From the NCBI RefSeq assembly GCF_018599185.1, contig NZ_JAHFVL010000001.1, forward strand, positions 1,426,001-1,490,000: a stretch of 64,000 bases of DNA. Direction: 5' to 3'. The stretch comes from Rhodanobacter sp. LX-99 (lineage in GTDB: Bacteria > Pseudomonadota > Gammaproteobacteria > Xanthomonadales > Rhodanobacteraceae). Shown one piece after another: positions 8,694-16,766 of the stretch. The notes beneath the pieces are model-generated. The model was given only the letters and a program-made list of their open reading frames with translations, was not told the DNA's origin and did not search any database. The position numbers and the translations under genes were made by a program. Position 1 is the stretch's first letter; every line of letters begins with the position of its first letter.

Positions 8694-10418
8694 TCAGGGC
8701 TTCTTCAACCCCAGCACGTCGAGCCCCTGCTCGAAGCGGATGTCGACCGGGATATGCGCCTGGTCGAGCCGCTTCAGGTCGCCGGCCAGTTCGGCGTCGA
8801 CCGCGCCCATCTGGTCGGTGAGCTGCTTGGCGGCTTCGTAGTCGCCGTCGCCCTGGATGGTCAGCAGCTTGGCCGACAGCGCGTTCATCGCCGCGGTCAT
8901 CTTGTCGAAGTCGACGCGGTAGCGGCCGGTGTTTTCGTCGCGGCTGAACGCGCCCTGCTGCTTGAAGAAGTTGAAGCGCACCATGTTCGCCTTGGCGTGC
9001 GCGTCGCTGGCGCCGAAGCGCACCGAGCGCAGGATGCCGGCGAGGAAGGTGACGTAGTTGTCCATCAGCTTCGACTTGTCCAGCTCGCCTTTCTCGGCCA
9101 GCTTGCCGACCATGTACAGGCCGAGGATGTCGGCCTTGCCTTCCTCGAAGCTGGAGGCCTGGTCCTTCAGCGCCTTGCGCACGGTGCCCTTGCCGTCCAG
9201 CGTGTTCTTGATGCCCAGCCCGTGCGCCACTTCGTGGAACATGGTGTTCTGGAAGAACGCGTCGAAGCTGAGGTTGCCCTGCTGGTCCTCGGCGATCAGC
9301 TCCTTCGCGATCGGCAGCATGATCCGGTCGAACTTCGCCTGCATCACGTTTTCCAGCTGCAGCCGGCGCGTGCCCTTCTTCAGCTGCACCTGCTCGTCGT
9401 TGGGCAGGTTGATCGCGATGGTCTTGGCGCCGACATTGGCGTCGCCGCCGTAGTAGATCGCGAAGTAGGCGTTGAGGTCGGCATCGGAGCCGGGCTTTTC
9501 CGCCTTGTACTTGTCGGCCACCGGCAGGCCGCGCTGCAGCTCGGGCAGGTATTTGGCGAAGCGCGCAAGCTTCGCGCTCCAGGCCTGGTCCTTGATCAGC
9601 ACGTACGATTCGTAGCTGGCCTTGTAGCCGTACAGCTGGTCTTCGTAGGTCTCGATCGGGCCGATCACGATGTCGACCGGGTTCTTCTTCATGTCCATCC
9701 AGGCGAAATCGCTGGCCTGGTAGTCGTCGCTCAGCAGCGCGTCCGCGCGCAGCGTGAGGTACTTCCTGAAGCCTGGATCCTTCGCCAGTTTCGCCGCCTG
9801 GTGCAGCAGGCCGGCGGCCCTCTCCAGCTCGGCCTTGTACGCTTCGTGGTACGGCACGCTGATCAACTGGCCCTGTGCGTCGCGGCGCAGCAGGGTGTAC
9901 AGCGCGGTCTTGTCCTTCAGCGTGGATTTCTCGAACTCGGCCTTGCCCATGTCGGCCGGGTAGAACTGCGCGCCGGCCGGGCGCGGACCGATGCCGTCGA
10001 CGAACGGGCGGTCGTTGTCCAGCCGGTTCCACGGGCCGTAGTTGATCTCGGCGAATTCGCGCACGGCCGGGTCGCTGATCTTCTGCAGCAGGGCATCCCG
10101 GTCGCCCCACGCCTGCTGCCAGTACAGCGCGTTCATGCTGTCGGCCGCCTCGACCAGCAGCGCGATCATCTTCTTCTGCCTCGCGTCGAACTTCGACAGG
10201 TCGGCGCTGAGCTTCACCGTGGCGTAGTCGGCCAGGTGCTTCCGCACCGCCGCGCTGGCGCTGGCGTCGGTCGACGCCGCCGGCGCCACGGCCGCGCTGC
10301 CGGTGGGCGCCGGGGCAAGTTCCTCCTTCGACACCGGTGCCGTGGCGGGAGCGTCGTGGCTGGAGGAGCAGGCGGCCAGCGCCAGCAGCAGGCATACGGG
10401 AAGCAGACGTCGGACCAT
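8694..10418 (-). CDS. M49-like (dipeptidyl-peptidase III-type) zinc peptidase, lipoprotein
   Basis: This 574-residue protein starts with a lipoprotein signal (MVRRLLPVCLLLALAAC, lipid-accepting Cys about 17) and a Pro/Ala linker, so it is probably membrane-anchored in the periplasm. The catalytic zinc site is HEVAH (395-399), followed 26 residues later by EEGKAD (425-430), which matches the EExxA[DE] second motif of M49 peptidases. M49 enzymes usually have HExxGH; here the one-residue-shorter HExxH is used. AAGGA about 6 bases before the ATG at 10418 supports the start. The likely role is release of dipeptides from peptides, but only the motif layout shows this. Confidence 0.8.
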   Translation of the reverse strand: MVRRLLPVCLLLALAACSSSHDAPATAPVSKEELAPAPTGSAAVAPAASTDASASAAVRKHLADYATVKLSADLSKFDARQKKMIALLVEAADSMNALYWQQAWGDRDALLQKISDPAVREFAEINYGPWNRLDNDRPFVDGIGPRPAGAQFYPADMGKAEFEKSTLKDKTALYTLLRRDAQGQLISVPYHEAYKAELERAAGLLHQAAKLAKDPGFRKYLTLRADALLSDDYQASDFAWMDMKKNPVDIVIGPIETYEDQLYGYKASYESYVLIKDQAWSAKLARFAKYLPELQRGLPVADKYKAEKPGSDADLNAYFAIYYGGDANVGAKTIAINLPNDEQVQLKKGTRRLQLENVMQAKFDRIMLPIAKELIAEDQQGNLSFDAFFQNTMFHEVAHGLGIKNTLDGKGTVRKALKDQASSFEEGKADILGLYMVGKLAEKGELDKSKLMDNYVTFLAGILRSVRFGASDAHAKANMVRFNFFKQQGAFSRDENTGRYRVDFDKMTAAMNALSAKLLTIQGDGDYEAAKQLTDQMGAVDAELAGDLKRLDQAHIPVDIRFEQGLDVLGLKKP

Positions 10419-10599
10419 GGCAATTCCTTGACGAGGGGATTGCCCATGGTATCGCGCCATGCAACACGCCGGCGCCCCGCGCAGCGGGTCGTGTGCGGCA
10501 CGTCGCCATGCCGCGGCGCCGGCGGCCGCGCCATGCCTGACCAGATGCACATGCCGCACCGTCGTCGTTCGGCTATCGTGCCTCACCCATCGCTTCGCC

Positions 10600-11958
10600 A
10601 TGCCCATGGACCCGTCGTCGACTCCCGCCGCACCACGCCACCGTGCCGCGCTGGCCTTCATCTATGTCACCGTGCTGCTGGACATGCTGGCGTTCGGCAT
10701 CATCATCCCGGTGCTGCCGCACCTGATCGAGCAGCTGGCCGGCGGCGGCATCGCGAAGGCGGCGTGGTGGGTAGGCATCTTCAGTACGGTGTTCGCGATC
10801 GTGCAGTTCGTGTTCTCGCCGGTGCAGGGCGCGCTGTCGGACCGCTATGGCCGGCGCCCGGTGATCCTGATCTCCAACCTGGGCCTGGCGGTGGACTTCG
10901 TGGTGCTGGCGCTGGCGCCCACGCTGTGGCTGCTGTTCGTGGCGCGCATCCTGCTCGGCATGACCGCGGCCAGCTTCAGCACCGCCAATGCCTATATCGC
11001 CGACATCACCCCGAAGGAGAAGCGCGCCGCCGCGTTCGGCATCCTCGGCAGTGCGTTCGGCCTCGGCTTCATCATCGGGCCCGGCCTCGGCGGTTTCCTC
11101 GGCGGCATCGCGCTGCGGCTGCCGTTCTGGGTGGCCGCCGGCCTGGCGCTGTGCAACTTCCTGTACGGCTGTTTCATCCTGCCCGAGTCGCTGCCGAAGG
11201 AACGCCGCACCAGCCGGCTCGAACTGCACAGCGCACATCCGTTCGGCTCGCTGAAGCTGCTGCGCCGCTACCCGCAGGTGCTCGGCCTGGCGGTGGTGCT
11301 GTTCCTGGTCTACCTGGCGCACTACGTACTGCAGACGGTATTCGTGCTGTACGCGGATTACCGCTACCACTGGGGCCCGCAGGCGGTCGGCTACGTGCTG
11401 ATGCTGGTCGGCGCCTGCGACGGTTTCGTGCAGGCGGTGCTCACCGGCAAGCTGGCGCCGCGCTTCGGCGAGCGTCGCGTGCTGCTGGCCGGCATGCTGT
11501 TCGGCGTCGGCGCGTTCCTGGTGATGGGCGTCGCCGACGTCGGCTGGGCGTTCCTGTTCGGCATCCCGCTGCTGGCGCTGTGGGGGCTGGCGATGCCGCC
11601 GATCCAGTCGATCATGACGCAGCAGGTCGACCCGTCCGAGCAAGGCCGGCTGCAGGGTGCGATCGGCAGCCTCGGCAGTTTCGCCGGCATCTTCGGCCCG
11701 TACCTGTTCGCCCAGGTCTTCGCCCTGTCGATCGCGCCGTCTTCGCCCATCCACCTGCCCGGTGTAGCCTTCGTGCTTTCCGCGGCGTTGATGCTGGTCG
11801 GCATGCTGATCGCGGCCCGGGTCACCCGCAACCTGCCGGCCACCGCCCGGCCCCAGCCCATCGAGGCCGGCCCCGCCGTGTTCCCCGGCGACCTGCCCCC
11901 GCTCGCCACCGCCCATCGATCCGAACCCCTTCATCCACCACAGGAAGATCACCCATGA
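10600..11958 (+). CDS. MFS transporter, TetA/class 12-TMS type
   Basis: A 452-residue major facilitator with twelve hydrophobic segments. Motif A is intact between helices 2 and 3 (GALSDRYGRRPV), and helix 5 carries the antiporter-type motif C (GSAFGLGFIIGPGLGGFLGG). LDMLAFGIIIPVLP in helix 1 is typical of TetA-like drug:H+ antiporters. The real substrate is unknown and tetracycline resistance should not be assumed. The start could be 10600 or 10606 (MPMD); no strong ribosome site separates them. It overlaps the DUF1993 gene by ATGA. Confidence 0.88.
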   Translation: MPMDPSSTPAAPRHRAALAFIYVTVLLDMLAFGIIIPVLPHLIEQLAGGGIAKAAWWVGIFSTVFAIVQFVFSPVQGALSDRYGRRPVILISNLGLAVDFVVLALAPTLWLLFVARILLGMTAASFSTANAYIADITPKEKRAAAFGILGSAFGLGFIIGPGLGGFLGGIALRLPFWVAAGLALCNFLYGCFILPESLPKERRTSRLELHSAHPFGSLKLLRRYPQVLGLAVVLFLVYLAHYVLQTVFVLYADYRYHWGPQAVGYVLMLVGACDGFVQAVLTGKLAPRFGERRVLLAGMLFGVGAFLVMGVADVGWAFLFGIPLLALWGLAMPPIQSIMTQQVDPSEQGRLQGAIGSLGSFAGIFGPYLFAQVFALSIAPSSPIHLPGVAFVLSAALMLVGMLIAARVTRNLPATARPQPIEAGPAVFPGDLPPLATAHRSEPLHPPQEDHP

Positions 11959-12461
11959 CCATCTCGATGTACCAGGTCGCCGTTCCCGTTTTCGTCCGCG
12001 CGCTGGGCAACCTCGCCCACGTGCTGAAAAAGGGCGAGGAACATGCAAAGTCGAAGAACGTCAGCGACGAAGTGCTGCTGCAGACCCGGCTGATCCCCGA
12101 CATGCTGCCGCTGATCAAGCAGATCCAGATCGCCTGCGACATGGCCACCCGCGGCACCGCCCGCCTGGCCGGCGTGGAGCCGCAGAGCTTCGAGGACAAC
12201 GAGACCACGCTGGAGCAGGCCTACAGCCGCATCGAGCGCTCGATCGAGTACATCAAGAGCTTCAAGCCGGAGCAGATCGACGGCAGCGAAACCCGCGCGA
12301 TCCACCTGAAGATGCGCAACGGCGAAATGAACTTCGAAGGCCAGGCCTACCTGCTGCACTTCACCCTGCCGAACCTGTTCTTCCACTGCACCACCGCCTA
12401 CGACATCCTGCGCGAGGCCGGCACCGACATCGGCAAGTCCGACTTCATCGGCCAGGCCTGA
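11955..12461 (+). CDS. DUF1993 domain protein
   Basis: A 168-residue, mostly helical cytoplasmic protein of the DUF1993 family. The family frame is visible: MTISMYQVAVPVFVRALGNL at the start, then ARLAGVEPQSFEDNETTLEQ, and LPNLFFHCTTAYDILREAG near the end. The fold is predicted to resemble DinB-like four-helix bundles, but no activity is known. It is coupled to the MFS gene by an ATGA overlap and followed 12 bases later by a strong stem-loop, so the two genes probably form one transcript. Confidence 0.88.
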   Translation: MTISMYQVAVPVFVRALGNLAHVLKKGEEHAKSKNVSDEVLLQTRLIPDMLPLIKQIQIACDMATRGTARLAGVEPQSFEDNETTLEQAYSRIERSIEYIKSFKPEQIDGSETRAIHLKMRNGEMNFEGQAYLLHFTLPNLFFHCTTAYDILREAGTDIGKSDFIGQA

Positions 12462-12473
12462 AAAACCCCCGGC

Positions 12474-12503
12474 ACGGCAACGGCCCGGAAGGGCCGTTGC
12501 CGT
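12474..12503 (+). terminator. Stem-loop after the MFS-DUF1993 unit
   Basis: A perfect 13-base stem (12474-12486 with 12491-12503) closes a GGAA tetraloop. No T run follows, so termination efficiency is uncertain, but the position 12 bases after the DUF1993 stop fits a transcript end. Confidence 0.65.
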
Positions 12504-12603
12504 CAAATGGCCAAAGTGTGATGCACACCACACTTCACCATTGGGCCGTGGCCTGCCTCCTGCTTGCAGGGAGATGACTTCCCCCATCTTCCGAGCAAGC
12601 ATC

Positions 12604-12825
12604 ATGGAACAGATCAAATGCATCATCGTCGGCGGCCCGCAACACGGCCTGGTCCTCCGGCGCCTGTGGGACCGGCGCCGCCCGGCGCCGTTGTGCATAA
12701 CCGCCGTCGACGGCGAACCGTGCATTGCGGCCGCCCGCCGGCATGACGAAGGCATGGGCACGCGCTATCTGCTGCTGCATCCACGTGCCACGGGCGAACA
12801 GATCCTGACCATGCTGGCGGCCTGA
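12604..12825 (+). CDS. Small hypothetical protein (73 aa)
   Basis: A 73-residue open frame starting MEQIKCIIVGGPQHGLVLR. It is rich in Arg and Cys, with no membrane helix and no signal peptide. The ending (RYLLLHPRATGEQILTMLAA) and the opening (VGGPQHG) look like conserved-type motifs rather than random shadow sequence, and no better frame overlaps it. An alternative start at 12574 would add ten residues but sits only one base from a GGGAG. Function is unknown. Confidence 0.55.
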   Translation: MEQIKCIIVGGPQHGLVLRRLWDRRRPAPLCITAVDGEPCIAAARRHDEGMGTRYLLLHPRATGEQILTMLAA

Positions 12826-12997
12826 ACTGACCCACCGGGTCACCCCGCGAATGCGGGTGTGCGGCCACTGGCGCGCATCGGAAGCGCGACAGACGATCCG
12901 GCGGGCTGACCCGCGCCTTGTCCGGCAAGCAGCATCGCGTCGACAATAGCTGGCCGGGCCAACGCCCCTCCACGCCGATCGACCGCCCCGGACCCCC

Positions 12998-14644
12998 ATG
13001 CTGCGACTGACCGACCTCAAGCTGCCGCTCGATCACGGCGAGGCCGCGCTCACCGCCGCGATCCTCAAGCGGCTGGACATCGAAGCCGCCGCGCTCACCG
13101 GCTACAGCATCGCCCGGCGCGGCTACGACGCGCGCAAGCGCGGCGCGATCGTGCTGATCTACGCACTGGACATCGACACCCCGCGCGAAGCGGAACTGCT
13201 GCGACGCTTCGCCGACGATCCGCACGTGCAACCCACGCCGGACACCGGCTACCACTTCGTGGCCAAGGCCCCGCCACGCATGGAACACCGGCCGCTGGTG
13301 ATCGGCTTCGGCCCGTGCGGGCTGTTCGCCGGGTTGATCCTGGCGCAGATGGGCTTCCGCCCGATCATCCTCGACCGCGGCAAGCAAGTGCGCGAGCGCA
13401 CGAAGGACACCTGGGACCTGTGGCGCAAGCGCCAGCTGCATCCCGAGTCGAACGTGCAGTTCGGCGAGGGCGGCGCCGGCACGTTTTCCGACGGCAAGCT
13501 GCACAGCCAGATCCGCGACCCGCTGCATCATGGCCGCAAGGTGCTGACCGAGTTCGTCAAGGCCGGCGCGCCGGAGGAAATCCTCTACGTCAGCAAGCCG
13601 CACATCGGCACGTTCCGGCTGGTGACGATGGTGGAGAACATGCGCGCCACGATCGAGTCGCTGGGCGGCGAGATCCGCTTCAGCCAGCGCGTCGATGATC
13701 TGTTGCTGGAACCGTGCGCGGATGGCCAGCGGCAGATCCGCGGCGTGACCCTGGCCAGCGGCGAGCAGATCCGTGCCGATCATGTGGTGCTCGCGCTCGG
13801 CCACAGCGCGCGCGACACCTTCGAGATGCTGCACGCGCGCGGCGTGTACCTGGAAGCCAAGCCATTCTCGATCGGCTTCCGCATCGAACACCCGCAATCG
13901 GTGATCGACCGCGCCCGCTTCGGTCCGCAGGCCGGCCACCCGATCCTCGGTGCGGCCGACTACAAGCTGGTGCATCACGGCAAAGGAAATCAGGGCGGAC
14001 GCGGGCGCTCGGTGTACAGCTTCTGCATGTGCCCCGGCGGCACCGTGGTCGCCGCCGCCAGCGAGCCCGGCCGCGTGGTCACCAACGGCATGAGCCAGTA
14101 CTCGCGCAACGAGCGCAATGCGAACGCCGCGGTGGTGGTCGGCATCGACCCGCCTGATTTCGCGCCGTACGACGCCAGCGGCAGCCCGCTCGCCGGCATC
14201 GCGCTGCAGCGCGCGCTGGAAAGCCACGCCTACGTGCTCGGCGGCGAAAACTACAGCGCCCCCGCGCAACTGGTCGGCGATTTCCTGGCTGGCCGCGCCT
14301 CGCGCGAATTCGGCGACGTGCAGCCTTCCTACAAGCCCGGCGTCACGCTGGGCAGCCTCGACAGCGCCCTGCCCGACTACGCGATCGCCGCCATCCGCGA
14401 GGCGCTGCCCGCGTTCGAGCGGCAGATCAGGGGCTACGCGATGCACGACGCGATCCTTACCGGTGTGGAGACGCGCACCTCATCGCCGGTGCGCATCAAG
14501 CGCGACGACAGCCTGCAAAGCCTCAACACCCGCGGCCTGTACCCCGCCGGCGAAGGCGCCGGCTACGCCGGCGGCATCCTTTCGGCCGCAGTGGACGGCA
14601 TCGAGATCGCCGAGGCGGTGGCGCTGAGCATGATGGAAGGCTGA
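12998..14644 (+). CDS. FAD-dependent protein, COG2509 (putative NAD(P)/FAD dehydrogenase)
   Basis: A 548-residue cytoplasmic flavoprotein. The first 95 residues form the family's N-terminal domain. A Rossmann FAD-binding motif GFGPCG lies at 103-108, and NVQFGEGGAGTFSDGKL is the COG2509 signature. Later motifs include HVVLALGHSARDTFEML and the terminal FAD contact GLYPAGEGAGYAGGI. Family members resemble proteins annotated as uncharacterised FAD-dependent dehydrogenases; no reaction is established. Length is normal. It stands alone, with 36 bases before the hip promoter. Confidence 0.9.
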   Translation: MLRLTDLKLPLDHGEAALTAAILKRLDIEAAALTGYSIARRGYDARKRGAIVLIYALDIDTPREAELLRRFADDPHVQPTPDTGYHFVAKAPPRMEHRPLVIGFGPCGLFAGLILAQMGFRPIILDRGKQVRERTKDTWDLWRKRQLHPESNVQFGEGGAGTFSDGKLHSQIRDPLHHGRKVLTEFVKAGAPEEILYVSKPHIGTFRLVTMVENMRATIESLGGEIRFSQRVDDLLLEPCADGQRQIRGVTLASGEQIRADHVVLALGHSARDTFEMLHARGVYLEAKPFSIGFRIEHPQSVIDRARFGPQAGHPILGAADYKLVHHGKGNQGGRGRSVYSFCMCPGGTVVAAASEPGRVVTNGMSQYSRNERNANAAVVVGIDPPDFAPYDASGSPLAGIALQRALESHAYVLGGENYSAPAQLVGDFLAGRASREFGDVQPSYKPGVTLGSLDSALPDYAIAAIREALPAFERQIRGYAMHDAILTGVETRTSSPVRIKRDDSLQSLNTRGLYPAGEGAGYAGGILSAAVDGIEIAEAVALSMMEG

Positions 14645-14680
14645 GGCCCAAAGAGTGTTTCGGGCTGGATAAGCCAGCCG

Positions 14681-14753
14681 TTGTCAGCGAACGGCGACAA
14701 TGCTAGTATGTCGACGTTCGCTGACATTGCCATATGTCGTCGTACGGCGACTT
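14681..14753 (+). promoter_or_regulatory. hipBA promoter with three operator copies
   Basis: Three 20-base sites of the form TGTC-N10-GAC lie at 14681-14700 (TTGTC...GACAA), 14708-14727 (ATGTC...GACAT) and 14734-14753 (ATGTC...GACTT). The centre-to-centre steps are 27 and 26 bases. The inner parts of sites 1 and 2 also form a 12-base inverted repeat (14682-14693 with 14715-14726). A sigma-70-like promoter sits inside: -35 TTGTCA at 14681-14686, a 17-base spacer, and -10 TAGTAT at 14704-14709. Site 1 covers the -35 and site 2 covers the end of the -10, so binding should block transcription. HipB is the obvious ligand by analogy with HipB autoregulation. Confidence 0.75.
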
Positions 14754-14763
14754 CGAGGCCATC

Positions 14764-15045
14764 ATGTTCATCCGGACCCCGCAGGATATTGGTGCATTGC
14801 TGCGCGAGCATCGCCAGAAGGCCGGGCTTGATCAGGCCGAACTGGCCCGACGCATCGGTGTCAGCCGGCAATGGGTGGTGGAAGTCGAGCGCGGCAAGCC
14901 GCGCGCGGAAATCGGCCTGGTATTGCGCGCACTCAATGCACTCGATACGCCACTGCAGGTCGGTTTGACCCCATCCTTCGGCGGCATTGCCGACGCGCCG
15001 GACATCGACATCGACGCCATCGTCGACTCGGCCCGGCTGCCGTGA
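14764..15045 (+). CDS. hipB: HipB-like antitoxin, XRE-family DNA-binding protein
   Basis: A 93-residue helix-turn-helix protein. The XRE helix-turn-helix is QAELARRIGVSRQWVVEVERGK. The tail ends DAIVDSARLP, resembling the C-terminal extension of HipB. In type II hipBA modules this protein neutralises the HipA kinase and represses the operon. I chose the ATG at 14764; an ATG-like start at 14734 lies inside the third operator and would add ten non-conserved residues. The stop overlaps the hipA ATG by one base (TGATG), so the genes are translationally coupled. Confidence 0.88.
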   Translation: MFIRTPQDIGALLREHRQKAGLDQAELARRIGVSRQWVVEVERGKPRAEIGLVLRALNALDTPLQVGLTPSFGGIADAPDIDIDAIVDSARLP

Positions 15046-16343
15046 TGACGACCCACCCGCTGATCGCCGTGATGAACGGCGCGGTCATCGGCACGATCAC
15101 CCGCGAGCGCACCGGTCGTCTGCGTTTTGATTACGCCGACGACTGGCGCCAGCGTCCGGATGCGATTCCATTGTCGTTGTCGATGCCGCTGGTGCGTGCC
15201 GGACACCCGCACGCCGTCGTCGACGCCTTCCTGTGGGGTCTGCTGCCGGACAACGAGCAGACCTTGGCGCGCTGGGCCAGCCGTCTCCGCGTCTCCGCGC
15301 GCAATGCGTACGGCCTGCTGGCGCACATCGGAGAAGATTGCGCCGGTGCGGTGCAATTCGTGCCGGCGGATCGCCTGGGTGCACTGCAGAATCCGGTTGT
15401 CGATGACATCGGCTGGCTGGACGAAGCCGAGATCGGAGAGCGACTTCGTGCCTTGCGCCAGGACCCCTCGGCCACCCGGCGCGCCACCGACCATGGCCAG
15501 TTCAGCCTCGCTGGCGCGCAACCAAAGACGGCGCTGCTGCTGCGCGATGGCCGCTGGGGCGTGCCGGCCGGCCGCACACCGACCACGCATATCCTGAAGC
15601 CACCCACCGGCGCGTTTGACGGCCACGCCGAAAACGAACACTTCTGCCTCGCCCTGGCGCGCCGGCTCGGCCTGCCGGTGGCGCATTCCGAAGTGCGGCA
15701 ATTCGATGGCGAACCCGCCATCGTGGTCGCCCGTTTCGACCGCATCGAACAGCAGGGCCAGCTGCTGCGCGTGCATCAGGAAGACCTGTGCCAGGCACTC
15801 GCCGTGCCGCCCACGCGCAAGTACCAGAGCGATGGCGGTCCCGGCCCGGTCGCGATTGCCGAGGTGCTGCGCACCCATTCCAGCGCGCCGAGCCGCGACG
15901 TGGACACCTTCATCGACGCACTGGCCTTCAACTGGCTGATCGCCGGCACCAATGCGCACGCGAAGAACTACGCCCTGCTGTTCGGCAGCGGCGGCCGCAT
16001 CCGTCTGGCGCCGCTGTACGACCTCGGCAGTGCCTTGCCGTACCCGGCGCTACGTCAGGACAAGCTGGCGATGGCGATGAAGATCGGCAACACCTACCGC
16101 CTGCGCGACATCCGCCGGCACCACTGGGAAACCCTGCTGCGCGATCTTCGGGTGAATGCTGACGCCGCGCTGGCGCGCATCGCCGGCATGGCTGCAGCCC
16201 TGCCTGACCATGCCGACGAACTCGCCCGCAGCATGCAGCGCGAAGGCCTCACCCACCCGATCCTCGATCAGTTGCCCTCGTTGCTGGCAGACAGCGCGCG
16301 CGAAAAATTGAGCCGGCTTGTCCAGCCACCGGCCAACCCGTAG
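15045..16343 (+). CDS. hipA: HipA-like serine/threonine kinase toxin, with substituted catalytic aspartate
   Basis: A 432-residue HipA-fold protein. The N-subdomain (about 5-110) is followed by the loop FSLAGAQPKTAL (153-164), which contains the equivalent of the autophosphorylated Ser150 of E. coli HipA (here Ser154). The kinase core has GTNAHAKN (301-308) and PLYDL with the metal-binding Asp326. In E. coli HipA the catalytic base Asp309 sits 5 residues before Asn314 and 23 before Asp332. The spacing is the same here, but the base position is Asn303. Classical HipA phosphorylates glutamyl-tRNA synthetase and causes growth arrest; whether this variant is active is uncertain. It is coupled to hipB. 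Confidence 0.87.
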   Translation: MTTHPLIAVMNGAVIGTITRERTGRLRFDYADDWRQRPDAIPLSLSMPLVRAGHPHAVVDAFLWGLLPDNEQTLARWASRLRVSARNAYGLLAHIGEDCAGAVQFVPADRLGALQNPVVDDIGWLDEAEIGERLRALRQDPSATRRATDHGQFSLAGAQPKTALLLRDGRWGVPAGRTPTTHILKPPTGAFDGHAENEHFCLALARRLGLPVAHSEVRQFDGEPAIVVARFDRIEQQGQLLRVHQEDLCQALAVPPTRKYQSDGGPGPVAIAEVLRTHSSAPSRDVDTFIDALAFNWLIAGTNAHAKNYALLFGSGGRIRLAPLYDLGSALPYPALRQDKLAMAMKIGNTYRLRDIRRHHWETLLRDLRVNADAALARIAGMAAALPDHADELARSMQREGLTHPILDQLPSLLADSAREKLSRLVQPPANP

Positions 16344-16372
16344 GCCGCGCCCTCGCGTACCAGGCATACCCC

Positions 16373-16686
16373 ATGTCACGCACCCTCATCCAGCACTACC
16401 TCAACGACCTGGCCACCTTGCGCCAGGTCGGCGGCACCCATCGCGAAAGCGTGGTGCGCGAGGCGTTCTAAGGATCTGCTCAAGGGGCTGGGCGCGCCAG
16501 CACGAGTTGGTGCTCGTTCCCGAGTACGAAATCGAATCGCCCGCGAAGGAGCGTCGCTACGTCGACGGCGCGCTGCCGCACGCGCTGCGCATGCCGTACG
16601 GCCACTGGGAAGCGAAGGACGACCGCGATGATCTGGATGCCGAGATAGAGCTGAAGTTCAAGCGCGGCTATCCGAAGGGCAACTGA
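16373..16686 (+). pseudogene. Frameshifted N-terminal remnant of a restriction-modification type protein
   Basis: The first frame reads MSRTLIQHYLNDLATLRQVGGTHRESVVREAF and then stops at 16469-16471. One extra base before AAGGATCTG restores KDLLKG in the second frame, and a further one-base shift near 16485 restores RQHELVLVPEYE, PAKERRYVDGALPHALRMPYGHWEAKDD and DAEIELKFKRGYPKGN, where it stops at 16686. The joined sequence resembles, from memory, the N terminus of type ISP-like restriction enzymes/helicases; everything beyond about 105 residues is missing. At least two frameshifts and a truncation make it a dead gene. It lies 29 bases after hipA. Confidence 0.7.
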
Positions 16687-16766
16687 CCCCACGGCGCTTG
16701 TGTAGAACGGCGATCGCCTCCATCTCGGGCGAACCCGATCACCATCCCCTGCCCCAAGGTTCCGCC

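Noticed and set aside
10600-11958. Naming the MFS pump as a tetracycline resistance determinant
   Set aside because: The protein has only the general TetA-like family motifs; such chromosomal pumps are common and nothing shows tetracycline specificity.
8754-12461. A 1235-codon plus-strand frame spanning the M49-like gene and running into DUF1993
   Set aside because: Its last part is the real DUF1993 gene (start 11955); the remainder is antisense to the M49 gene or out of frame with the MFS gene.
14734-14763. Upstream ATG as the hipB start
   Set aside because: It lies inside the third operator copy, adds non-conserved residues and has no ribosome site; the ATG at 14764 fits the HipB start better.
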